Assembly: GCA_023437485.1 (NCBI GenBank)
Contig: JAEZGB010000087.1
Span: 1 to 31,500, forward strand
Direction of reading: 5' to 3'
Source of the DNA: Bacteroidota bacterium
Lineage (GTDB): Bacteria; Bacteroidota; Bacteroidia; Flavobacteriales; Flavobacteriaceae
DNA length: 31,500 nucleotides
In this document: positions 23,346 through 30,793 of the stretch, piece after piece
How positions within the stretch are numbered: the stretch's first letter is position 1
Layout of the letters: each line of letters begins with the position of its first letter
Made by a program: the position numbers and the translations under genes
The notes under the pieces: model-generated
Databases searched by the model: none
What the model saw: the letters and a program-made list of their open reading frames with translations, nothing else
Told to the model about the DNA's origin: nothing

Positions 23346-24521
23346 ATGATTAGAAATGCGATAGCAGCGTATGTTTTATTGGCTGCGATGTCCCTAAGCG
23401 CGCAGGATGACCTGATCAACAAAGTCATCAACAATGCCTCGATCAGTTCCAAATATCATTTTACCGAAGTCATTGACCTGGAGGCTACTTCGGTCAAGAA
23501 CCAAGGATCGGCGGGAACCTGCTGGAGTTATTCGGGCAATTCGTTTCTGGAATCAGAAATGATCAGGATGGGCAAGAAACCGGTTGACCTTGCCGAGATC
23601 TTTATCGCCCGCCATGTATATTTTTCAAAAGCGCGCAACTATATCCTTTTTAACGGCAACCTGGGGCTTGGCGATGGGGGAGAAACCCACGACGTTCTCA
23701 ATATCATGCGCAAATACGGCGCGATGCCGCAAGAGGCCTATACCCTTGAAGATTATGGAAAAGGAACCGTTAAATCGGCTGACTTTCAAAAAGAATTCAA
23801 GGAAATCCTGGACGCATACATGAAAGACGAAACTCCCGGGAAAAAGGCTTCGTGGGTAACGGATATCAGCACTTTCCTGGACACCAAATTGGGTAAGTTG
23901 CCTGAAAGTTTTATCTATGGCGGAAAATCGCACACTCCCATCACGTTCGCAAAAGAGGTGGTAGGCATAAATCCGAATGATTACATGGAATTTTCCTCCT
24001 ACAAAGACAGCCCCTACTACGAGAAAATCGTTTTGCCGGTGCCCGATAACTGGAGCTACGACATGGTGTACAATGTGCCGATGACTGAATTGACTGACAT
24101 TATTGACAATGCCCTTAACAAGGGTTACACCGTGGCGTGGTCAACGGATGTGTCCGAGCCTTATTTTTCATGGAAGAACGGTGTTGCCTTTGTTCCTGAA
24201 ATGGATATGACCCAGGCAACCCCTGAGCAAAAGAAGGCGCTCTTTACCGGCCCGATGCCTGAAAAGCCCGTAACCGAAGACCTCAGGCTGGAACAGCTTT
24301 ACACGCTTTCCACGACCGATGATCACGCGATGCAGATTGTCGGGCTGGCCAAGGACCAAAACGGGCGCGAGTATTATAAAGTGAAGAATTCATGGGGTGA
24401 GACCAATGATTACAAAGGTTATCTCTATGTGACCAAGGCTTTTGTCCAACTCAAGTCAACAGGCATATTGCTGCACAAGGACGCGCTGCCTAAAGGCCTG
24501 GCCAAGAAATTAAAGGCTTAA
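23346..24521 (+). CDS. Secreted C1-family cysteine peptidase (bleomycin hydrolase/PepC-like)
   Basis: A papain-fold peptidase of 391 residues with a signal peptide (1-19, ending SLSAQ), so it acts outside the cytoplasm. Active-site residues are Gln53 and Cys59 (NQGSAGTCWSY), His327 (DDHAMQIVG) and Asn348 (VKNSWG). The long inserts between Cys and His resemble the bleomycin hydrolase/aminopeptidase C family, which is cytosolic in most bacteria. It ends at a strong terminator shared with the convergent small gene. Confidence 0.92.
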   Translation: MIRNAIAAYVLLAAMSLSAQDDLINKVINNASISSKYHFTEVIDLEATSVKNQGSAGTCWSYSGNSFLESEMIRMGKKPVDLAEIFIARHVYFSKARNYILFNGNLGLGDGGETHDVLNIMRKYGAMPQEAYTLEDYGKGTVKSADFQKEFKEILDAYMKDETPGKKASWVTDISTFLDTKLGKLPESFIYGGKSHTPITFAKEVVGINPNDYMEFSSYKDSPYYEKIVLPVPDNWSYDMVYNVPMTELTDIIDNALNKGYTVAWSTDVSEPYFSWKNGVAFVPEMDMTQATPEQKKALFTGPMPEKPVTEDLRLEQLYTLSTTDDHAMQIVGLAKDQNGREYYKVKNSWGETNDYKGYLYVTKAFVQLKSTGILLHKDALPKGLAKKLKA

Positions 24522-24549
24522 AAAAAATCCCGCTGATGCGGGATTTTTT
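24522..24549. terminator. Bidirectional terminator between convergent genes
   Basis: AAAAAATCCCGC (24522-24533), loop TGAT, GCGGGATTTTTT (24538-24549): a perfect 12-bp inverted repeat with A and T tracts. It overlaps the last bases of the convergent minus-strand gene's stop codon. Confidence 0.93.
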
Positions 24550-24892
24550 ATGTTTCATATTGCTCATACTCCCGGAGGCTTTCATTGGTGAGCTTTCGCT
24601 GGTTGCGGGCGAGCTCCCACATTGCCTCAACGCCATGCCTGGCAGTCCGGTTGAGCCTTGACATACGCCTTGTGAAATATTCCAGCCGATGCGCGTCCTG
24701 CGCGCTTAGTTTGTTTTTCACCTCGTGCACAAAATCTTCAAACTCCGTAACCACGCCGCTGTTCTCCTCATATTCTGACTTTAAATCCTCAAAAGAGTCA
24801 TGGATTTCCTTATTGAGGTCATTAAAGTAATATTCGTTGATTTTCCGGAATTCCTGTACGATCTTACGGATATTGTTGCCAAAAAGTGCCAT
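24548..24892 (-). CDS. Small helical protein of unknown function
   Basis: A 114-residue, charged, almost wholly helical protein (MALFGNNIRKIVQEFRKIN at the start). There is no signal peptide and no membrane segment, and coiled-coil character is likely between about 25 and 105. I do not recognise a family. The ATG at 24890-24892 is preferred to a TTG at 24931, and an exact TAnnTTTG element lies 41 bases upstream of it. It has its own promoter and terminator. Confidence 0.75.
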   Translation of the reverse strand: MALFGNNIRKIVQEFRKINEYYFNDLNKEIHDSFEDLKSEYEENSGVVTEFEDFVHEVKNKLSAQDAHRLEYFTRRMSRLNRTARHGVEAMWELARNQRKLTNESLREYEQYET

Positions 24893-24932
24893 GGGTGAGT
24901 AGTTTAGGTTGTGTAAGTGCTTTGAAATCAAT

Positions 24933-24940
24933 CAAATATA
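24933..24940 (-). promoter_or_regulatory. Candidate -7 element for the small helical protein gene
   Basis: Minus-strand TATATTTG, an exact TAnnTTTG match. It supports the downstream ATG at 24892 over the TTG at 24931, which would leave almost no leader. Confidence 0.45.
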
Positions 24941-24979
24941 AAAAATTAAATTGACCGTTCAACGTTCCTAAAGTGTAGT

Positions 24980-25555
24980 TCACCGATTTTTGACAAATTT
25001 TTCGAGCCAGTTTTCGAGCATTTTTTTTCCCTGAGGCGTGAGGATGCTTTCCGGATGGAACTGAACGCCGCGCACATTATAATGACAGTGGCGCAAGGAC
25101 ATGACCTCGCCCTGTTGATCAACCGAGGTAACCTCAAGCGCGGCGGGTACCTCACGCGATACGGTCCAGGAATGGTAACGCGCCACGCGGATGGGCGTTT
25201 GCAATCCATCAAAGATTCCGTCGGGCCGGATGACTTCAATTTGAGCATCCACCCCATGATGGACGTTTTCAAGATTGACCAAAGTTGCCCCAAAGGCTTC
25301 GGCAATGGCCTGCTGTCCCAGGCAAATTCCCAAAATGGGGCGCTCGGCCGCAAGCGTTTCAATGATTTCAATGATATTGCCAGCCTGTGAGGGTACGCCC
25401 GGACCGGGAGAGATCACGATTCCGTCACAGGCGCGCGCATCATTAATACTTACGTCGTCATTCCGGACCACCTGGACAATACACCCCAGGTCTTCCAGAT
25501 AGTGAACCAGGTTAAAGGTAAAACTGTCGTAATTGTCGATGACCAGGATCTTCAT
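24980..25555 (-). CDS. Glutamine amidotransferase, anthranilate/aminodeoxychorismate synthase component II
   Basis: Releases ammonia from glutamine for anthranilate (TrpG) or aminodeoxychorismate (PabA) synthesis. The 191 residues contain LVIDNYDSFTFNLVHYL, the oxyanion strand ISPGPGVPSQAG, nucleophile Cys78 in GICLGQQAI, and the His167-Glu169 pair in VQFHPES. A trpE or pabB partner is not in the window, so TrpG and PabA cannot be separated; in many bacteria one protein serves both. It is single, with terminators on both sides. Confidence 0.93.
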   Translation of the reverse strand: MKILVIDNYDSFTFNLVHYLEDLGCIVQVVRNDDVSINDARACDGIVISPGPGVPSQAGNIIEIIETLAAERPILGICLGQQAIAEAFGATLVNLENVHHGVDAQIEVIRPDGIFDGLQTPIRVARYHSWTVSREVPAALEVTSVDQQGEVMSLRHCHYNVRGVQFHPESILTPQGKKMLENWLEKFVKNR

Positions 25556-25577
25556 TTTGTTTGAGTTATAAATAACG

Positions 25578-25604
25578 CAAAAAGCCCGTCGAAACGGGCC
25601 TTTA
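25578..25604 (-). terminator. Terminator of the marR-nitroreductase-yceI operon
   Basis: On the minus strand GCCCGT, loop TTCG, ACGGGC is followed by TTTTTGCG, starting about 20 bases after the YceI stop. The core stem is at 25584-25599, with extra A-T pairing outside. Confidence 0.88.
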
Positions 25605-25620
25605 TGATTGCGGAAAAATA

Positions 25621-26193
25621 TTATTGCAGGACGATATTTGCCTTAACTTCAAAATTGTCATCGATGGCGCGGTCTCCCAGGTTGTCAAAAAACGATCCCG
25701 ATCCGTACTTGATGTCGTACTTGGTGCGGTCAACAAGGAAATTGGCCGTACCGGTATTGCCATTCATGATAAGGTCCAGGGTGATGGGCTGGGTTTGTCC
25801 TTTAATGTTCAGGAAACCATTGATTGTATAAGTACCATTTCCTTTGCTCTTGGCATTTTTCCATGACAGGTTAGCGGTAGGATATTTGTCGGTGGCGAAA
25901 AAATCATCGTTTTTCAGGTGGCCTTCCAGTTTTTCCTTGCCTTTTCCGGGCTGAAGGTCCGTAACCGTAATTGAATTCATGTCCACAATGATCGAGCCTG
26001 AGGTGAGTTCCTTGCCGTCAAAGTTCAGATAGCCTTCGCTGATTTTTACGAATCCGTCATGTGCGCCGGTAACTTTTTTCCCAACCCAGTTAATCTTGCT
26101 TTTCCCCGAGTCGATTTTTTTCATGGTTTGTGCCGATACGGCGGTTGCGGAAGCCATAAACAGGGCGATCGCGATCATCTTGAAATTCCTCAT
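25621..26193 (-). CDS. YceI-family periplasmic protein
   Basis: A 190-residue lipocalin-like protein with a signal peptide (1-22, ending SAQ), so periplasmic. Typical segments are SKINWVGKKVTGAHDGFVKISEG, LEGHLKNDDFFATDKYPTA and NGFLNIKGQTQPITL. The family binds polyisoprenoid or amide lipids and is often stress-induced. It follows the nitroreductase gene by 20 bases and precedes a terminator, so it belongs to the MarR-controlled operon. Confidence 0.93.
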   Translation of the reverse strand: MRNFKMIAIALFMASATAVSAQTMKKIDSGKSKINWVGKKVTGAHDGFVKISEGYLNFDGKELTSGSIIVDMNSITVTDLQPGKGKEKLEGHLKNDDFFATDKYPTANLSWKNAKSKGNGTYTINGFLNIKGQTQPITLDLIMNGNTGTANFLVDRTKYDIKYGSGSFFDNLGDRAIDDNFEVKANIVLQ

Positions 26194-26213
26194 TGTTTTT
26201 AGGTTTAAAATAA

Positions 26214-26849
26214 TTATAAATGAATAAATAATTCTTCTTTTGATTTGCGCACTTTTTTATAGTGCTGCGCTTTGTCTTGCCGATGGCGATAACCAACTGC
26301 CGCTATTACCACGGTTTGCAGGCCCTGATCCTCCAATTTGAGTATTTCGTCAAATTTGCCGGCGTCGAAGCCTTCCATGGGCGTGGCGTCTATCTTAAGC
26401 AGGGATGCCGTGCCGATAAGATTTGCCATCGCAATATAACATTGTTTTTCAGCCCATGCCATGCGATTTTCTTCAGACAGGCCGTCAACAAATTTATGCA
26501 TCATTTGCTTAAAACCGCCGAGGCTCTCCAAAGATATTTCACGGGTGGCGCTGATATTGCGCAGATATTGGTCAATCTGGTTTGTGGACTCCTCACGGCT
26601 CGCGGCAAAAACGAACAGGTAAGATGATTCGCTGACGGCATCTTGATCAAAGGCGGCTGCCCGCAATTTGAGCCGGAGTTCGCGGTCAGAAATTACCAGC
26701 ACACGGTAGGGTTGAAGCCCCATTGACGAAACACTCATCCGGACTGATTCCATCAGTGTGTCCAAATCGTCCTGCGATATTTTTCGCAGTGGGTCGTATT
26801 TTTTGGTAGCATAGCGCCAATTTTGCGCCTGGGTCAATACTTCTTTCAT
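26214..26849 (-). CDS. NAD(P)H-dependent nitroreductase/oxidoreductase (NfsB-like)
   Basis: A flavin reductase of the nitroreductase family, 211 residues, expected to bind FMN as a dimer and reduce quinones or nitro compounds. Family segments are NWRYATKKYDP near the N-terminus, SVSSMGLQPYRVLVI, QCYIAMANLIGTASLLKIDATPMEGFD and VIAAVGYRHRQDKA. Its ATG overlaps the marR stop by ATGA (26846-26849). Physiological substrate is unknown; detoxifying quinones or similar electrophiles fits the MarR context. Confidence 0.93.
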   Translation of the reverse strand: MKEVLTQAQNWRYATKKYDPLRKISQDDLDTLMESVRMSVSSMGLQPYRVLVISDRELRLKLRAAAFDQDAVSESSYLFVFAASREESTNQIDQYLRNISATREISLESLGGFKQMMHKFVDGLSEENRMAWAEKQCYIAMANLIGTASLLKIDATPMEGFDAGKFDEILKLEDQGLQTVVIAAVGYRHRQDKAQHYKKVRKSKEELFIHL

Positions 26850-27301
26850 ATCGTCCGGTACTTTTCAAGCAAAGAGTTCAGTTGTTCCAATTCCCGCACT
26901 TCCATGGACTTGCCATAAGCTGCATCATGGCACTCAACCAAAGGGTCAAGTTGCTCAAGGACGTCAAGCCCGCGGCTAGTGATCGTAACTTCCATCTTGC
27001 GGCGGTTTTGCGGGCATACCCTTCTTTCCACCAAACCCTTGGCAAGCAATTTGTCAACAAGTCGCGTAGTGTTGCTGGTTCGAGCCAACATCCTTTCCTG
27101 GATCGAGCACATGTTCGCGGGTTGTCCCTGACGGCCCCTTAGGATGCGCAAAACATTAAATTGCTCTCCGGAAAGGTCAAAAGGCCTTAGGACTTCCAAA
27201 AACCGTTCGTTTACCAATTGTTGCGTAACAAGAATATTCAAAAGAATTTTCTTGTGGATATGCATTGGTTTCTCGGCCTTAAGGATCTCTTCAATTGTCA
27301 T
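26846..27301 (-). CDS. MarR-family transcriptional regulator
   Basis: A 151-residue winged-helix repressor. Helices at the N-terminus lead into LSGEQFNVLRILRGRQGQPANMCSIQERMLARTSNTTRLVDKLLAKGLVERRVC, the HTH and wing region (about 43-105), with the usual wing arginines (NRRKMEV). Three cysteines (65, 96 and 124 approximately) may be redox-sensing but are not in a known OhrR pattern. Two tandem TTGTAnnTACAA operators sit directly upstream, so it likely represses its own operon and perhaps the divergent thiol-redox operon. Confidence 0.93.
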   Translation of the reverse strand: MTIEEILKAEKPMHIHKKILLNILVTQQLVNERFLEVLRPFDLSGEQFNVLRILRGRQGQPANMCSIQERMLARTSNTTRLVDKLLAKGLVERRVCPQNRRKMEVTITSRGLDVLEQLDPLVECHDAAYGKSMEVRELEQLNSLLEKYRTI

Positions 27302-27303
27302 TA

Positions 27304-27330
27304 TTGTAATTACAATATTTGTAGGTACAA
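27304..27330. promoter_or_regulatory. Two tandem palindromic operators TTGTAnnTACAA
   Basis: TTGTAATTACAA (27304-27315) and TTGTAGGTACAA (27319-27330) share identical 5-bp arms and are 15 bp apart centre to centre. The first extends to the perfect 14-bp palindrome ATTGTAATTACAAT; the second has ATTTGTA/TACAAAT arms. They begin 3 bases upstream of the marR ATG and overlap its -7 element (27328-27335), the expected layout for autorepression. Confidence 0.8.
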
Positions 27331-27335
27331 ATGTA
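27328..27335 (-). promoter_or_regulatory. Candidate -7 element of the marR operon
   Basis: Minus-strand TACATTTG, an exact TAnnTTTG match overlapping the second operator. Predicted transcription would start near 27321, between the two operators. Confidence 0.55.
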
Positions 27336-27364
27336 CGGCAATTTTGGATGGAGTTTGTTATTGT

Positions 27365-27396
27365 TTTGTTAAAATAATCAACTGCTTTTAGCTTTG
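27365..27396 (+). promoter_or_regulatory. Promoter of the tlpA-redoxin-rhodanese operon
   Basis: TTTG (27365-27368), 20 bases, TAGCTTTG (27389-27396). This is the best full match in the window to the Bacteroidota -33/-7 promoter. The ATG follows 19 bases after the -7 element. The MarR operators lie 35-60 bases upstream of the -33 element. Confidence 0.75.
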
Positions 27397-27414
27397 TTTA
27401 ATTTTAACGGTCTC

Positions 27415-27939
27415 ATGAAAAAGTTACTGGTATTGTTGGTCCTGGTCGCCGCTTGCGCAAAATCGCCCGAAAGTGTTCCGGACCCCCGGCCGCGCGAAAT
27501 CATTGAGTCGGCAAATCAAAAGGTGTCGTCCTATGACTTTAAATCTTTTGAACCATTTCTCAACCGCGAAAATGATTCGGTTTACGTGATCAATTTTTGG
27601 GCAACATGGTGCGCGCCGTGCATTAAGGAATTGCCGCACTTTAAAGCTGTGGCACAAAAATACGCCGACCGCAGGTTACGTGTTTTACTGGTGAGCCTGG
27701 ATATGAAACGCGAGGTGCAGGGATCATTGCTCCCGTTTGTTGCCAAACACGGACTGGGCAGTCACGTTGTGCACCTTCATGAGCCGGACGCCAATGCCTG
27801 GATTCCGAAGGTGTCAAGAGAGTGGAGCGGCGCGCTTCCGGCCACCCTGATTTATTCAAAATCGCGGCGTCAATTTTACGAGCGTTCGTTTACCATGAGT
27901 GAACTGGAAACTGAAATCAACACATTTTTAAATCAATGA
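27415..27939 (+). CDS. TlpA-like thioredoxin-fold lipoprotein
   Basis: A 174-residue periplasmic thiol oxidoreductase. The signal (1-13, lipobox VAAC, Cys14) predicts membrane anchoring. The thioredoxin domain has WATWCAPC with Cys66 and Cys69, preceded by YVINF, and the cis-proline loop GALPATLIY. TlpA relatives reduce periplasmic disulfides. The ATG at 27415 follows a good promoter. Its stop overlaps the redoxin start by ATGA. Confidence 0.9.
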   Translation: MKKLLVLLVLVAACAKSPESVPDPRPREIIESANQKVSSYDFKSFEPFLNRENDSVYVINFWATWCAPCIKELPHFKAVAQKYADRRLRVLLVSLDMKREVQGSLLPFVAKHGLGSHVVHLHEPDANAWIPKVSREWSGALPATLIYSKSRRQFYERSFTMSELETEINTFLNQ

Positions 27940-28547
27940 CTATGAAAAAACTGAATTTGGCGCTTGCCGCATTTTTTGCACTGTTCCTGTTTACCGCATT
28001 TGAGGCCAGGGACGGTTATTCGATTGGATCAATCGCTACGGATTTCCGACTGAAAAATATCGACGGGAAAATGGTTTCGCTAAAGGATTATACCAATGCC
28101 AAGGGATTCATCGTGATTTTTACCTGCAATCACTGTCCCTTCGCCAAAGCGTATGAAGATCGTATCATCGCCCTGAATTCCAAATATGAAAAAGCAGGGT
28201 TTCCCGTCATTGCCATCAACCCCAACAATCCGGCTAAGCAAAAGGAAGATTCTTTTGAGCTGATGCAGGTTCGGGCCCGAGAAAAGAAATTCAATTTTCC
28301 TTATTTGATGGACGAAGGGCAAAAAATCTTTCCGCAGTACGGCGCTACCAAAACCCCGCATGTTTACATCCTTAAAAAAACGCCAAAAGGCAATGAGGTT
28401 ATGTACATAGGAGCTATTGACGATAATTATGAAGACGTGTCGCAGGTGAAGCAAAAGTACGTTGAAGATGCCGTAGATGCGATTTTGGCCGGCAAGGAAA
28501 TAAAAACAAAGGAAACACGCGCCATCGGGTGCTCAATTAAAGTATAA
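27936..28547 (+). CDS. Secreted AhpC/redoxin-type thioredoxin-fold protein
   Basis: A 203-residue protein with a signal peptide (about 1-24). The redoxin domain has FTCNHCPFAKAYEDR with Cys64 and Cys67, the cis-proline loop TKTPHVYIL, and a C-terminal GCSIKV with Cys199, a pattern typical of this subfamily. Probably a periplasmic thiol oxidoreductase or peroxidase-like protein; substrate unknown. An alternative ATG two codons later is equally possible. Coupled to tlpA by ATGA and to the rhodanese gene by TAATG. Confidence 0.88.
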   Translation: MTMKKLNLALAAFFALFLFTAFEARDGYSIGSIATDFRLKNIDGKMVSLKDYTNAKGFIVIFTCNHCPFAKAYEDRIIALNSKYEKAGFPVIAINPNNPAKQKEDSFELMQVRAREKKFNFPYLMDEGQKIFPQYGATKTPHVYILKKTPKGNEVMYIGAIDDNYEDVSQVKQKYVEDAVDAILAGKEIKTKETRAIGCSIKV

Positions 28548-28855
28548 TGGATTTAACACAAGACCAATGGGCCGAACGGATCGGGAGTGATCCAAAAGCA
28601 GTTATCCTGGATGTGCGCACGCAGGATGAATGGGATGACGGGCATATTCCCAATGCCACACTACTGGATATTTATAAACCCGAGGAATTCCTGGCCGGTA
28701 TTAATTCGCTGGATCCGGACAAACACTATTACGTTTATTGTAAGGCCGGCGGAAGGAGCGCCCAGGCGTGCAGCATTATGTCACAGATGGGTTTGCGTGA
28801 CTGTTACAACCTTCTTGGAGGGTTTACGGCATGGAACGGTCCTGTTTCAAAATAA
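28547..28855 (+). CDS. Single-domain rhodanese (sulfurtransferase)
   Basis: A 102-residue cytosolic rhodanese domain: VILDVRTQDEWDDGHIPNA is the CH2A-like region, and the active loop is YCKAGGRSAQ with Cys65, where a persulfide forms. Closing FTAWNGPV is typical. It overlaps the redoxin stop by one base and has no signal peptide, unlike its two upstream partners. The operon thus pairs two exported thiol proteins with one cytosolic sulfur carrier. Confidence 0.92.
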   Translation: MDLTQDQWAERIGSDPKAVILDVRTQDEWDDGHIPNATLLDIYKPEEFLAGINSLDPDKHYYVYCKAGGRSAQACSIMSQMGLRDCYNLLGGFTAWNGPVSK

Positions 28856-28889
28856 GCTCTATACTATTGCCATTCAGTAATTTATAGGC

Positions 28890-28904
28890 TCAGATAGTAT
28901 CTGA
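28890..28904. promoter_or_regulatory. 15-bp palindrome TCAGATAGTATCTGA
   Basis: Perfect 7-bp arms around a central G, 35 bases after the rhodanese stop and 86 bases before the 65-residue gene. It may be an operator or an RNA hairpin; no T tract follows. Downstream are two copies of TTGTAAAGTT (28929-28938 and 28961-28970, 32 bp apart) and a related ATGTAAAG (28908-28915). Confidence 0.5.
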
Positions 28905-28989
28905 ATTATGTAAAGCGGGATTGGAATGTTGTAAAGTTTTCAGGTAGCTCTGGTTGATCTTTGTAAAGTTCAAACCTAAATTATTTGCC

Positions 28990-29187
28990 ATGGAAACGAT
29001 ACAAAATAACCCAGACCTGAATTTGATGCCACAACCGCAAACGCCTTTGGCAGATGAGCAATATTCAGTGGAAGAAGCCTACTCCGGACGTTACCGTGAG
29101 CCTAATCACTTTGACACTGAGGAGTTTGAAAACCTTGGCGGACTGCATTACATGAACTACCTGCATGCCAACGATGATATGTTGTAA
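28990..29187 (+). CDS. Small acidic protein of unknown function (65 residues)
   Basis: I do not recognise this protein. It is acidic and proline-rich in the first third (MPQPQTPLADEQ), then rich in Glu, Tyr and Asn (RYREPNHFDTEEFENLGGLHYMNY). No signal, no membrane helix and no cysteine. The ATG at 28990 is chosen; an in-frame ATG 12 codons upstream would include sequence that looks non-coding. Support is the composition and the gap structure only. Confidence 0.6.
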   Translation: METIQNNPDLNLMPQPQTPLADEQYSVEEAYSGRYREPNHFDTEEFENLGGLHYMNYLHANDDML

Positions 29188-29209
29188 ATATAAAAGACAT
29201 TAATTGACG

Positions 29210-29239
29210 GGAGGCTTTTGAAGAAATTTGAAAGCCTCC
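29210..29239. terminator. Hairpin between the 65-residue gene and the SRPBCC gene
   Basis: GGAGGCTTT (29210-29218) and AAAGCCTCC (29231-29239) form a 9-bp stem with a 12-base loop, 22 bases after the upstream stop. It is followed by only TTATC, so it is at best a weak terminator, and it may instead affect the leader of the next gene. Confidence 0.5.
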
Positions 29240-29261
29240 TTATCATTTGAAAATCGCACTT

Positions 29262-29945
29262 ATGGAAAATTTTCACTATGCGCCGAATGTTGGAACTTCC
29301 TCCCGGATTGCGTCAATTGCCGGCGGGGCATTACTGCTTTTGGCAGTGGTTCGCAGTAAGCGTTACCGATTGCCGGCAGCAGTCGCATCAGGGTTGTTGC
29401 TGTTCCGGGGATTCTCGGGCTATTGCCCGGCCAATGACCTTATGGGCAAAGACGAGATCAAACCGCACAACGTCAATATCCGTGAAACGCTGGTGGTCAA
29501 CAGGCCGGTGGGTGAGCTTTTTGATTTTTGGTCAAAGCTGGAAAATTTGCCACTTTTCATGAAGCACCTGCAATCGGTAACGGTGCACGCTGACGGCACC
29601 TCGACCTGGAAAGTTAAGCTTCCCGGTGGGCTGGCCGGTTTGAAGTGGGACGCGCGCGTTGTCAATTACAAGCGCAATGAGGTAATCGGTTGGCAATCAG
29701 TTCCTGAGAGCACCATCGAAAATGCCGGTAAAGTTGAATTTTATCCGGTGGGAACCCACGTCACCAGATTGCATGTTGTTTTTTCCTACCATCCAAAAAG
29801 TTCGTTTGGCGACGAAAATCTGGCGCGGATGCTGGAACCGACATTGTCAAAGATGTTGCGGCGCGATATCGACAATCTCAAAACCTTTCTCGAAACCGGT
29901 TTTACCCCGGAACAAAATACCGACTTTCGCTCTGCAATGATCTAG
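29262..29945 (+). CDS. Membrane protein with DUF2892-like and SRPBCC domains
   Basis: A 227-residue protein: two N-terminal hydrophobic helices (about 20-36 and 42-58) of the DUF2892/YgaP-like kind with FRGFSGYCPAND, then an SRPBCC domain (about 75-215; INIRETLVVNRPVGELFDFWSKLENLP-like start, C-terminal helix MLRRDIDNLKTFLETG). This fusion is seen in Bacteroidota stress-related proteins; function unknown. The ATG at 29262 is chosen over a TTG at 29247. Its stop shares the CTAG at 29942-29945 with the convergent cyanophycinase stop. Confidence 0.85.
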   Translation: MENFHYAPNVGTSSRIASIAGGALLLLAVVRSKRYRLPAAVASGLLLFRGFSGYCPANDLMGKDEIKPHNVNIRETLVVNRPVGELFDFWSKLENLPLFMKHLQSVTVHADGTSTWKVKLPGGLAGLKWDARVVNYKRNEVIGWQSVPESTIENAGKVEFYPVGTHVTRLHVVFSYHPKSSFGDENLARMLEPTLSKMLRRDIDNLKTFLETGFTPEQNTDFRSAMI

Positions 29946-30793
29946 ACCTGGCACTCCGGCGGCGTGATGATTTTCAGTTCGCGCGTTTTCAGGTTGAATA
30001 CGTCGGTTTTGCTCATCACGTGAAGGGCCAGGTTATCGATGGAAAGCGGTACCCCTTCGCGTACTTCTAGCAGGTTGCTGTTCCTGATGCCTCGTCCGTC
30101 CAGCAATACCGTCATCCCCGGGCCAATGGCTTCCATTTTGTCACCAGTAATCAGCAACCCGGTGTTTTCTTCAATGCCAACTCCAAGTATTTCCGGGTTA
30201 CTCAGGATAATCTGGAACAATCTCCCGATCCTTCCGCGGTGGATGAAATGTGTGTCAAAAATGATGTTCTTTACCAAACCGAATCCGGCCGTGGTTTTGA
30301 CTGCGCCTTTTAGGATTGCGTTATCGCTGTTGCCTTCAATGATCATCGATTCGGGAACCGCGGCCGCGCCCGCCGAAGTCCCCGCATAAATAAAGTCGCT
30401 TTTTTGCATTTTTTGCTTCATCATTTCAAAAAACGGCGTTCCTCCCAGCAAATGGGTCAACTGCAGCTGGTTGCCACCCGTGATAAATAAGGTGTCGCAA
30501 TTTGCCAGTCTTTCAAGGACCTTTTCGTCTGCGGCGTCGCTGCGGCTGGTGATGTTCAAAATTCCGGTGTTCCGGGCCTTTAGCCTGCCGAACGCCTTGA
30601 GGTAATCCTGGGCCACTTCGTCAGGATTGCCACTGGCAGCGGGTACGATCTCAATCCTGGACCGGGTTCCTTTTGAGGATTCATCGACCACCCTTTTAAG
30701 GATTCCATTGCTCAGAAAGTCATCGACATCTTCTTTGTCTGATAACATGCCTTTGTCTTCGGCGCCGCCAATGATGACCAATTTTCCCTTCAT
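29942..30793 (-). CDS. cphB: Cyanophycinase
   Basis: A serine exopeptidase of the S51 family that cuts cyanophycin (Asp-Arg polymer) to beta-Asp-Arg dipeptides. The 283 residues have the nucleophile Ser140 in AGTSAGAA, GGNQLQLTHLL (oxyanion side), Asp180 and His182 in FDTHFIHRGRIGRL, and Glu208 in GVGIEENTGLL. No signal peptide, so intracellular, matching a cytosolic granule substrate. It is divergent from cphA with 170 bases between. Confidence 0.94.
   Translation of the reverse strand: MKGKLVIIGGAEDKGMLSDKEDVDDFLSNGILKRVVDESSKGTRSRIEIVPAASGNPDEVAQDYLKAFGRLKARNTGILNITSRSDAADEKVLERLANCDTLFITGGNQLQLTHLLGGTPFFEMMKQKMQKSDFIYAGTSAGAAAVPESMIIEGNSDNAILKGAVKTTAGFGLVKNIIFDTHFIHRGRIGRLFQIILSNPEILGVGIEENTGLLITGDKMEAIGPGMTVLLDGRGIRNSNLLEVREGVPLSIDNLALHVMSKTDVFNLKTRELKIITPPECQV

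Noticed and set aside
29210..29239. Strong intrinsic terminator
   Set aside because: The stem is good but no T tract follows; kept as a hairpin of uncertain role.
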